Source of the DNA: Bufo bufo
Taxonomy: Eukaryota; Chordata; Amphibia; Anura; Bufonidae
NCBI RefSeq assembly: GCF_905171765.1
Contig: NC_053392.1
Span: 373,091,963 to 373,155,962, forward strand
Direction of reading: 5' to 3'
DNA: 64,000 bases
Made by a program: the position numbers and the translations under genes. Shown in pieces: positions 32,001 through 41,121 of the stretch; position 1 is the first letter of the stretch; each line of letters begins with the position of its first letter. Below the pieces are notes generated by a model. That model was not told where the DNA came from, made no database searches, and saw only the letters and a list, made by a program, of their open reading frames with translations.

Positions 32001-32931
32001 GAGCAGTCCTGTCACGTTTAAGCCTAGCACCCATAGCTATACAGTTTCTCCTAAAAACCACCTTATGAGCCTCCCAGACCGTAGATATAGAAGGGCCGGA
32101 TGACTGATTAAGAGCAAAGTATTCTACAAGGCTATCCCGAAGTTCCTGTCTAAGCGGCAATTTATGTAGGAAAAATTCATTGAGACGCCAGTGACAAATT
32201 TTAGTGTGATAACCCGTGCTCCTAAGGGTAACCGATATAGGCGCGCATGATCCGACCAAGTAATATGACCAAGATCTGCATCCGCTAGCATTCGGAGAAC
32301 CGGGGTGTTCCAGAAAAAATAGTCTATACGAGTGTGGGTGTTGTGCGGGTGTGAAAAAAACGTATATGATCTGGCAGTGGGGAAGTTGACTCTTCAGAGG
32401 TCATAAAGCCCATATTTACGAACGAGGCGTTGGAAAAGTCGGGAAATGGGTGCGTGTAGGTGGAACGTCCCTAGGGGGCAATCTATCTATATGTTTGGAA
32501 AAAGGAATATTAAAGTCCCCCCCCCCCCCCCCCCCATAAGTAGTGCCACAGGAAGGAGGTGGGATATTTTGGAAAAAAAACCTATGCAAGAAGGGGATTT
32601 GAGAAGAGTTGGGAGAGTACAGATTGCACAAGACTAGCGGGTCACCATTAAGTGTAGCATATCTGCCTTCATCATCTACAATTGAAGATTATACCTGTAT
32701 TGGGCAATGAGCAGAAAGAAGTATAGCTACACCTGTCGTTTTTTTCCCAGATGTTGCTGAGTACACTCGGGGATAAAAACGTCGCACAAATCTAAAAGAG
32801 CCCTGGTGGTCAAAGTGTGTCTCCTGAAGGAAGACTACGTCAGCCCTTTGGGACCTACACTCAGCAAGAGCCAGTCGCCTCTTGGAGTTAGAATTAAGAC
32901 CCTTCACATTTAACGAGACACACTTAATCAT
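29062..32931 (-). pseudogene. L1 ORF2: endonuclease and reverse transcriptase, broken
   Basis: It starts at 32931 with MIKCVSLNVKGLN, the start of the AP-endonuclease; VFLQETH is the Glu motif. At 32517-32535 a run of 19 C (G on the coding strand) sits in the GGDFN motif and shifts the frame. Broken pieces follow at 31912-32259 and 31425-31946, the latter with PGLDGLPYLYYK. RT at 30699-31418 shows LISKLGKDPLDCANYRPIAL, TRQGCPLSPLLF and FADD. The first RT motif reads LYAVKAFD where DAEKAFD is usual, so the catalytic Asp is lost. The C-terminal region continues to about 29062 (FWRSGTGEGSHIHIFGHC). Inactive. Confidence 0.9.
32517..32535. repeat. Poly-C tract, 19 bases
   Basis: A homopolymer inside L1 ORF2 at the GGDFN endonuclease motif. 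It probably expanded from the two glycine codons by slippage. Confidence 0.95.
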
Positions 32932-33689
32932 TACATATACATGTGAGGAATATACTTGCTATAGGGAAGGCAATCTGTAGCTCCTGAGAAGCTTTCTGGT
33001 CAGGGACAACCTCAAAGGTTAGAGGCACTCGGGAGGTCAGTCTGGAGAGCCTGGATGCAAGAAACGAAAAAAGAAACACCAGGAGGGGGGAAACACGAAA
33101 GACAAAACATATATATAATATAACCACAAAATGGTATATTCTTTGGATGAAACTACCCAGATATGGACCAGTATTGCGATAACATTGTAGAGCTGGCACC
33201 CCGTTCCCACAACAAAAAGGGAGAGCAAGGGTGTAAGCACTGATTCATGTCATAGAGGCATGACTGGGCCTCCGCAGGTACAACGGAGAAAATGAGCAGC
33301 AATACACTGAAAGGAGTAAGACAAGTAAGCAATACATCATCAAACAGTGAAGGAAACCAAACTCGGCTTCAAAAGAAAACGGAACAGAGAATATTACGGC
33401 ATTACTGATAGGAGACGGGCATTACATATAGCAAGCACAGCACAGCAGTCAAGGGGGTTCATCACTGGCTCCAAGGTCAAGTCGCTCATCCTGGGAAGGT
33501 GTACATCTTCTCTTCTGTCTGGCGGGTGCCAGACTGGTTCAAGAGCAGGTTGCGGATCCAGAGCCTCCCAGTCCACAATTTGTGGCATCACAATATCTAG
33601 GGCTGTACAAAAGGCCGAGAGATCTGCATGCTGACGTAAGACAGAGGACCTGCAATTTTTTGTAGCCATCAATGCAGAAGGGAAGCCCC

Positions 33690-34361
33690 ATCAATATGGT
33701 ATTTTCTTATCCCGCAGAAGATGTAGTAGGGGTTGTAGGGCTCGCCTTTTCTGGAGTGTCCACCAGGATAAATCCTGGTACAGCTGGACTGTAGCGCCAC
33801 GGAAGTCGACAGAGCACAACTGTCTTGCTTTCGCCATTATGCTTTCTTTCAATTGAAAGTCATGCACACAACAAATGACATCTCTGGGCTGTGTGGTGGT
33901 AGACTTAGAACGTAACGCTCTGTGGGCTCAGTCCAGTTTAATAGGTTGCGGCGGTTGGGTGCCCAGTACATTATTGAAAAGCTCAGATAGCACTTCCTGC
34001 AGGTTTTCCTCCTCACAGGCTCAGGGAGGCCCCGAACCCGAATATTATTGCGGCGCCCTCTATTGTCCAAATCTTCCAGGTGCCGCGCATTATCTCTAAT
34101 GACCTGTGACTGGAGGGCTATGACAGACTTTAGGTGCGCAACACTTTTGCGGGTGTCATCATGCTCTTGTTCAAGAGAGTCAATGTGACTGGACAATTGT
34201 TTAAAATCTTGCCTGAGGGATGAGATTTCAGATTTGCAGGTACTTCTAACCTCTGTTATGAGGATCTTGAAGTCTTCCTTAGTAGGCAAATGCTGAAGAG
34301 TGTGCTGCAGAAGAGAAGACGTCTGTGATGATTGCATGGCCCTCTCCTCCCCTTCGTCCAT
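33690..34361 (-). pseudogene. L1 ORF1: coiled-coil RNA-binding protein, frameshifted
   Basis: ORF1p binds L1 RNA. The frame starts at 34361 (MDEGEERAMQS) and includes a coiled coil (about residues 35-95, heptad-rich SLRQDFKQLSSHIDSLEQE). The RRM-like motif LDNRGRRNNIRVRGLPE follows at about residues 96-112, then a frameshift. The rest of the RRM and C-terminal domain (CCVHDF, KARQL) is legible in another frame down to about 33690. The order coiled coil then RRM then CTD is that of vertebrate L1 ORF1. Confidence 0.85.
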
Positions 34362-34885
34362 AGAATCAGGTCCCAGGAAACCGTCTCATTATCTCCCCCT
34401 GGGTTGTGGTGGGAAAGCTCTGCAGGGCCGTCAGGTGTCTGGCCTGTTTGGAGGGAGCTTTAGGCGGCATATCGTCAGCAGGGCCTAGTAAGGGAGGGCC
34501 CAAAAGTGCTGCAAGAACACTGCCCCCTGTCCTGCCCGAGGGTCTGAAGGTGAAAATTGGCGCTAAGGGGGACAGAGCAGGAGAGATGTCCGGTTCCCCT
34601 CCCTCTCACCTGACTGAGTGCACAGGGCTCCGCTGCCACGCTTCCAGCAGGGACTGCAGAGGTAAGTAGGCCGCAGGCGGCAAGCGGCTGGGCGGACAGC
34701 CGTCGGAGGTAGTCGTCTAGCGTGGGAGTCCATTGGGAGGAAATTGGGTTTCTGCCGGGAGGTCTGGGGCGCAATTCTTTCCCCATATGCAGCGCTGAGA
34801 GAGCTGATGAGTCTCATTTTTCAGAAGCTTGCGGCGGAGCTCTGCGTTCACGCCGCCATTTCCTCCGGTGCCCAGGCCACGCCCC
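34362..34885 (-). promoter_or_regulatory. L1 5' UTR
   Basis: GC-richer sequence upstream of ORF1, starting GGGGCGTGGCC on the minus strand. It would carry the internal promoter, though no specific factor site is clear. Short frames here lack domains. Confidence 0.55.
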
Positions 34886-35420
34886 GTACGTATGATTTTT
34901 AATCGCTCTATATTATGTTTTTTGTGAGGCAAGGTAACCAAAGAATGGATGTTTTGGCACCGTTTTTATTTTTTGTTTTTTACAACATTCATCTGACAGG
35001 TTAGATCATGTGCTATTTTTATAGAGCAGGTTGTTATGGATGTGATGATATCAAATATGTCTACTTTATTTGTTTCAGTTTTACATAATAAAGCAGTATT
35101 TTTTTTATTATGTTTTTGTGTCTCCATTTTCTGTACGCCATATTTTTTTTCTTTTTCTACCATTCGTCTTGTGCAGGGGCTCGTTTTTTGCAGGAAGAGT
35201 TGACATTTTTATTGGTACCATTTTTGGGTACATATGATTTTTTGATCACTCATTATTATACTTTGTGGGGCAAGGTGACAAAAAAATTGGTAATTTTGGC
35301 ACAGTTTTTATTTATTTATTTTTGCGGCATTCACTTGAGGGGTTAGGTCATGTGATATTTTTATATAGCAGGTCATTTTGGACGTGGCAACACCTAATAT
35401 GTATGCTTTGTCTTATTTAT

Positions 35421-36218
35421 TTAAAGGATAACTGTCATATTTTCATCAAAATTTTTTAGCATATGTTACTGCTGCAGCAGCATTATGCATAAAGCAATCT
35501 TTAGTTTTTTCACTTACCACTATTTTCCTTGAGTTAAAGCTGTTTTGAATACAATGGTAAATTGAGACAACAGCACTCTTAATGAATGCAAAGTAGTTTT
35601 TATTCGTAAAGCAACTTTCACACCAAAGTGATGTTTCGGTCAAATCATGACCTTTTTCAAACACAAGTTGCCAGAAAGACAGACGAGAAGAAGAAAATAT
35701 CAGGGAATGGTTTGTACGCACCTTGGTATGAGTTGTCTCAATTTACCATTGTATTTAGGCTAGGAGGCCACGACAACACGCACCAGCACACCAGAGTGCC
35801 GCGCCTTTCCTATATAATTGGCTGTTTTGAATCCTACATTATGAGGATCTTCTCAAGATGGCTCCTCTGCCAGTTCTCTGAGGCCAAAACTGCATTCCCT
35901 CAGGTCACATACAAACTTCTTTAGCCAGCAGCTTCCTGCCAGCCAATCAGATTGGATTACTGAGAGACACACCTCCTCAATCTGAAGCCTAATGCAGGCG
36001 TGCAGTGTGAAGGTCTGCCGATCTGTCTTCCTAGCAGGAGACAGATGAGCCATAGCAACAGTCTTTTAAGGGAGCAGAGGAAAGGGACAGCAGACATTAA
36101 TGAATGCTGTTATTATAAGGTAATTACAGATCTTTTGGCAATCATTGACAGACTAACTCAGGTATACATGCCTAGCTGTAATAAACTAGCAAATAAAAAA
36201 ATATGAGTTATCCTTTAA
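35421..36218. mobile_element. TTAA-flanked MITE with AGGATAACT ends
   Basis: TTAA-AGGATAACTGTCAT at the left and ATATGAGTTATCCT-TTAA at the right. The ends are inverted over AGGATAACT and the TTAA target is duplicated. It interrupts the outer TTAA element, and carries the 270-bp insertion at 35551-35820. The rest has no coding frame. Confidence 0.82.
35551..35820 (-). mobile_element. Small Penelope-like insertion with hammerhead-like core
   Basis: It is flanked by the 12-bp duplication GCTGTTTTGAAT (35539-35550 and 35821-35832). Its left border AATACAATGGTAAATTGAGA is repeated inverted at about 35735-35755, followed by a 65-bp tail. On the minus strand, 35661-35631 reads TTTGAAAAAGGTCATG, then ATTTGACCGAAACATC: a stem (GGTCA/TGACC) between a TGA-A box and CGAAAC, as in hammerhead ribozyme cores of Penelope-like elements. 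The CUGAUGA box is degenerate. It has the same arm-loop-arm-tail plan as the element at 50747-52648. Confidence 0.6.
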
Positions 36219-37643
36219 GTTTTACACAATAATAGCAGTTTTGTAACAAAAAAAATTGTGTTTTAATGTCTCCATAGTCTTAGAGCCATAGCTTTTTTAT
36301 TTTTTGGCCGATTGTCTTAGGTAGGTTCTTATTTTTTGCGGGATGAGGTGACGGTTTTACTGGTACTATTTTGGGGGCATACGCTTTTTTGATTGCGTTG
36401 TTTTGCACTATTTGTGATGTGAGGTGACAAAAATGGCTTTTTTGACACAGTTTTTATTTTTATTTTTTTACTGTGTTTATCAGATGGAGTGGATCATGTG
36501 ATATATTTACAGAGCTGGTCATTACGGACAATGCGATACCTTATATGTGTGTTTTTCTTTTTTTTCTTTTTTTATATTATAAAATCAGCGGAAAGGGGAG
36601 ATTTTTCTTTTTTTACTTTAAACTTTATTTTTTTAATTAAAAACTTTTTTTTTTACTTAAAAAAAAAAAAATTATTTCTCCCACTCTGGCACTCCAAATT
36701 TTAGGGGCCTGATCCCCTCTACAATGCATTACAATACATCTGTATTGTAATGCATTGCCTGTTAGTGTATTACACTGAGTAATACACTAACAGGTTGCCT
36801 AGGAGACCCAGCCTGGGACTGGATTTCCTTGGCCTCCGTAAAAGGCCGATCCCGATGCCATGCATGGCATTGGGCAGCCTGTACAAGGCATCGGGCTGGC
36901 TCCCTCACTATAGAAGGTTTTAATCTGTCTGCATCGGCTATCCGGAGGATAGAGCAGGGGCCTGGCTATCACCATGATGTAATAGTATGTCAAAATGCGG
37001 CAAGTCACCTGCCACCATGACGTACTATTACGTCATGTGTCGGGAAGGGGGTTAATATACACAGTATTACATCTGTTTACCAGTCCTATTACTCATTTAA
37101 AGGGATTGTCTTATTTCTGCAGGTCCAGTTCCTGGACAGCTGAATTGTCATTGCCTGACTATCTAAGAAATACACTATTGTATGGTGGCTATTCCAACTC
37201 CACATTTAGTTTCACTTAGACAGCCCAAGTCTGCTTCTTTTTATCATCACCCCACTCGTAAAGGCAATGTACAAGTAGGTGACCCAATCTGTAATGTTTA
37301 ATGCCCTAATTAGTGTTGAGCGAGCATGCTCGGCTGAACTGCTGTTCGGCTTGAGCATCTCTATGCTCAGCACATTGCAGTGCTCGGCCGAATACTGCGT
37401 GTGCTTGAGTACAATTTATTACAATAAAAGTCAATGGGAGACCTGAGCATCCAACCAGGCACCCCCTGCTCTGAAGAAGAGAGGGTGTCTGGTTCACAAA
37501 AAAAGGTTTGAAATTGATGGAAACCCCATAAAAAATGGTTTGGAAACAGCATTAAGAGGATAACTGGATGCGTCTTGGACTCCTATTATCTATGATTTAC
37601 AATAGACAACCACACAAAGGCTATATGCCAAAAGCCAGGTATG

Positions 37644-39540
37644 TAACATAGTAACATAGTACATAAGGCCAAAAAAAGACATCTGTCCATTCAGTTCGGC
37701 CTGACATCCTGCAAGTTGATCCAGAGGAAGGCAAAAAAAAAACCTGTGAGGTAGAAGCCAATTTTCCCCACTTTAGGGGAATAAAAAATTCCTTCCCGAC
37801 TCCAATCAGGCAATCAGAATAACTCCCTGGATCAACGACCCCTCTCTAGTAGCTATAGCCTGTAATATTATTACACTTCAGAAATACATCCAGGCCCCTC
37901 TTGAATTCCTTTATTGTACTCACCATCACCACCTCCTCAGGCAGAGAGTTCCATAGTCTCTCTGCTCTTACCGTAGAGAATCCTCTTCTATGTTTATGTA
38001 CAAACCTTCTTTCCTCCAGACGCAGAGGATGTCCCCTCGTCACAGTCACAGTCCTAGGGATAAATAGATCATGGGATAGATCTCTGTACTGACCCCTGAT
38101 ATATTTATACATAGTAATTAGATCTCCCCCCAGTCGTCTTTTTTCTAAAGTGAATAACCCTAATTTTGATAATCTTTCAGGGTACTGTAGTTGCCCCATT
38201 TCAGTTATTACTTTAGTTGCCCTCCTCTGGACCCTCTCCAGCTCTGCTATGTCTGCCTTGTTCACAGGAGCCCAGAACTGTACACAGTACTCCATGTGTG
38301 GTCTGACTAGCGATTTGTAAAGTGGTAGGACTATGTTCTTATCACGGGCATCTATGCCCCTTTTGATGCAACCCATTATCTTATTAGCCTTGGCAGCAGC
38401 TGCCTGACACTGGTTTTTGCAGCTTAGTTTGCAGTTTATTAAAATTCCTAGATCCTTTTCCATGTCCGTGTTACCAAGTGTTTTACCATTTAGTATGTAC
38501 GGGTGACTTGCATTATTCCTTCCCATATGCATAACTTTACATTTGTCAGTGTTAAACCTCATCTGCCACTTATCTGCCCAAGCCTCCAATCTATCCAGAT
38601 CCTTCTGTAGCAGTATACTGTCCTCTTCAGTGTTAATTACTTTACACAGTTTAGTGTCATCTGCGAAAATTGATATTTTACTATTCAAGCCTTCTACAAG
38701 ATCATTAATAAATATATTGAAGAGAATATCGCCTAATACTGACCCCTGAGGTACCCCACTAGTGACAGTGACCCAATCTGAGTGTGTACCGTTAATAACC
38801 ACCCTCTTTCTTCCATCACTCAGCCAGTTACTTACCCACATACAGACATTTTCTCCCAGTCCGAGCATTCTCATTTTATATACTAACCTTTTATGTGGTA
38901 CAGTGTCAAATGCTTTGGAGAAGTCCATATATATGACATCTATTGATTCGTCGCTGTCAAGTCTAGAACTTACCTCCTTATAGAAACTGATTAAATTAGT
39001 TTGGCATGACCTATCCTTCATGAAGCCATGCTGATATGGCGTTATTTGCTTATTTCCGTTGAGATGCTCTAAGATAGCATCTCTTAGAAAACCTTAAAAC
39101 AGTTAACCCACAACAGATGTTAAACTTACCGGCCTATAGTTTCCAGGCTCTGGATAAATTCCCTTAGGATACGGGGGTGTATGCAATTCGGTCCTGGTGA
39201 TTTGTCTATTTTAATCTTTTTAAGTCGCTGTTGTACTTCTTCCTTGGTCAGACAGGACACTTTTATTTTTACATTCAGCATTTCATCTGACAGTTTATTT
39301 TCCTCAGCGAATACATTGGAGAAAAAAAATTTAACAGCTTTGCTTTCTCCTCGTCGCTCTCTGCGACTAAAGGACCGACACCTTCAGATTTATACTTTTT
39401 AACATTTATATAATTGAAGAACATTTTAGGGTTAGTTTTACTCTTTTTGTCAATTAATCTCTCGGTCTCTAGTTTGGCCGCTTTTATTTAGTTTTTTCCT
39501 TATAGTTTTTCAGTGCTTCCGTGCTACCCTCATGTGGGTA
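37644..39540 (-). mobile_element. CR1-clade LINE, 5' truncated
   Basis: Minus strand. The 3' end at 37644 is a short microsatellite (GTTACTATGTTAC) typical of CR1 tails, preceded by a 3' UTR with AATTTTCCCCACTTTAG and GAAGGAATTTTTTATTCCCC. The reverse transcriptase frame occupies 37846-39021. Upstream, decayed RT sequence continues to 39540, where the foldback hAT arm resumes with ACAATCTATCC. The insertion replaced a few bases of the arm. Confidence 0.88.
37846..39021 (-). CDS. CR1 reverse transcriptase fragment
   Basis: A 391-codon open stretch starting at MKDRSCQTNLIS, which is internal: homologous RT sequence precedes it out of frame. It holds RT motifs in order: DFSKAFDTVPH (motif A, first catalytic Asp), SGVPQGSVLG (motif B), and FADDTKL (motif C, YADD-like). 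Then comes the thumb and C-terminal region ending in WNSLPEEVV and FKRGLDVFLK. All catalytic residues seen are intact, but the copy lacks an endonuclease and an intact N-terminus, so it cannot move by itself. The good state of this frame suggests a fairly recent insertion. Confidence 0.88.
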   Translation of the reverse strand: MKDRSCQTNLISFYKEVSSRLDSDESIDVIYMDFSKAFDTVPHKRLVYKMRMLGLGENVCMWVSNWLSDGRKRVVINGTHSDWVTVTSGVPQGSVLGDILFNIFINDLVEGLNSKISIFADDTKLCKVINTEEDSILLQKDLDRLEAWADKWQMRFNTDKCKVMHMGRNNASHPYILNGKTLGNTDMEKDLGILINCKLSCKNQCQAAAAKANKIMGCIKRGIDARDKNIVLPLYKSLVRPHMEYCVQFWAPVNKADIAELERVQRRATKVITEMGQLQYPERLSKLGLFTLEKRRLGGDLITMYKYIRGQYRDLSHDLFIPRTVTVTRGHPLRLEERRFVHKHRRGFSTVRAERLWNSLPEEVVMVSTIKEFKRGLDVFLKCNNITGYSY

Positions 39541-39909
39541 CAAACAATCTATCCATGAGACAGATAACAGTCAGCATACCTTACAATGGCAACCTTGTGC
39601 ACTATGAGACATTCCAAACTAGCTCTCATCTGACTGAGAGCCAGTAAGCCTCAAAGTTGCTTCACATCTGTTTGATGGCTTTGATGGACCTGCGCACCTA
39701 GATCAATATTATTAGGGTGACAAAAAGTTTTCTGATTGTCCTAACATAATATTCAATAACCTTTCTTTACAGTTTTGTCATGTAAAAACTCATTTGTATA
39801 AACATGAGCATATGGGATGAGCAGAATCTGCCTTGTTTTTCAGCTGAAAAACCATTTGCATGGAAAATTTGCGATCTACACTACTCATGAAAATTATGGC
39901 ACATTATGG

Positions 39910-40480
39910 CACTCATGAACAGCGCCATCTATTGGATTCATAGTCTTGTCATAAGACTATGAAACCAATAGATGGCGCTATTCATCTTGTTGGGGCGCTA
40001 GTAAGTGGTGCACCCTGCTCAACAGAGTCTACACACCGTGTAGCACTCAGCCTTTTGCATGGAAAATTCGCCATAAAAATTAGCGACTAGAATATTCGTG
40101 ATCTACACTACTCCTGAACAGCGCCATCTATTGGATTCATAGTCTTGTCATAATACTATGAAACCAATAGATTGCGCTGTTCATGAGTCATTAGAAGCAG
40201 GGCAATAGTCCTCAGATACACCCTAGCAAGCCTATATTACCGCAGATAAAGTGCTAGAAGATGTGTGAATGATAGCAGCAATCCAATATACACCTCATTG
40301 TTAGCACAGGCTATTATAGGCTGAGTGCTACATGGTGTGTGGACTCTGTTGAGCAGGGTGCCCCACTTACTAGCGCCCCAACAAGATGAACAGCGCTATC
40401 TATTGGTTTCATAGTCTTATGACAAGACTAATAATCTTGTCATAAGACTATGAATCCAATCGATGGCGCTGTTCATGAGT
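39910..40480. repeat. Three hairpin modules in the centre of the foldback hAT
   Basis: The module with GCGCCATCTATTGG, TCTTGTCATAAGAC and CCAATAGATGGCGC occurs at about 39923-39978, 40124-40180 and 40393-40465 with small changes. Each is a hairpin by itself and they sit around the centre of the larger palindrome. Confidence 0.88.
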
Positions 40481-41121
40481 AGTGTAGATCGTGAATTTTC
40501 CATGCAAATGGTTTTTCAGCTGAAAAACAAGGTAGATTCTACTCACCCCATATGCCCATGTTTATGCAAATGAGTTTTTACATGACAAAACTGTATAGAA
40601 AGGTTATTGAATATTATGTTAGGACAATCAGAAAACTTTTTGTCACCCTAATGATATTGATCTAGGTGCGCAGGTCCACCAAGCCATCCAACAGATGTGA
40701 ATCAACTTTGAGGCTTACTGGCTCTCAGTCAGATGAGAGCTGGTTTATAATGTCTCATAGTGCACAAGGCTGCCATTGTAAGGTATGCTGACTGTTATCT
40801 GTCTCATGGATAGATTGTTGGCTTCCGCATACCTGGCTTTTGGCATATAGCCTTTGTGTGGTTGTGTATTATATATGATAGATAATAGGAATCCAAGACG
40901 CATCCATTCATCCTCTTAATGCTGTTTCCAAACCATTTTGATGGGTTTTCCATCAATTTCTAACATTTTTTTGTGAACCAGACATCCTCTTCTCTTCCGA
41001 GCAGGGGGTGCCTGGGGTTCTCCCATTGACTTCCATTGTGCTTGGTAGAGCACTCGAGCATACTGATGTGTTCGGACAGAGCACACAAGCACTTTGGTGC
41101 TCGATCAACACTAGCCCTAAT

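Larger units (their letters stand above)
28789..34885 (-). mobile_element. L1-type LINE, near full length, decayed
   Basis: Minus-strand L1 of about 6.1 kb. Its 3' end is at the left with AATAAA and an A-run (complement of 28786-28812). A near-exact 15-bp duplication, GTACATATGATTTTT at 28774-28788 and GTACGTATGATTTTT at 34886-34900, flanks it. The 5' end at 34885 begins with a GC-rich leader (GGGGCGTGGCCTGGG). ORF1 and ORF2 are both broken by shifts. The length suggests it inserted at full length and then decayed. Confidence 0.9.
23524..37055. mobile_element. TTAA-ended DNA element (piggyBac/Kolobok-like), with nested insertions
   Basis: The left end TTAACCCCTTTTAACTCGGG is at 23524 and the right end ...CGGGAAGGGGGTTAA is at 37055; inverted, the latter reads TTAACCCCCTTCCCG. 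Its own sequence appears to be 23524-23899, 28265-28788, 34886-35420 and 36219-37055. Phrases such as GGTGACAGTTTTATTGGTAC recur through those parts. Inserted into it are a second TTAA element, an L1 and a TTAA MITE. There is no transposase frame. The assignment of the two ends to one element is an inference from matching ends and continuity across each insertion. Confidence 0.7.
37311..41113. mobile_element. Palindromic (foldback) hAT element, with CR1 inserted
   Basis: Starts TAGTGTTGAGCGAGCATG and ends, inverted, TAGTGTTGATCGAGCACC. An exact 8-bp duplication GCCCTAAT flanks it (37303-37310, 41114-41121). The two halves are long inverted copies. For example, the left ACACAAAGGCTATATGCC at about 37612 and the right GGCATATAGCCTTTGTGT at about 40842 mirror each other, as do TGTGCACTATGAGACATT-type segments near 39596 and 40750. 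Apart from the CR1 block at 37644-39540, it has no coding capacity. Confidence 0.93.

Noticed and set aside
32446..32637. Gly-rich (GGGGGG) peptide as a special motif
   Set aside because: It comes from a 19-base homopolymer expanded in the GGDFN motif of a dead L1.
34362..34820. Short GC-rich frames as a possible host exon or CpG-island promoter
   Set aside because: They fall exactly between L1 ORF1 and the L1 5' target duplication, so they are the L1 5' UTR.
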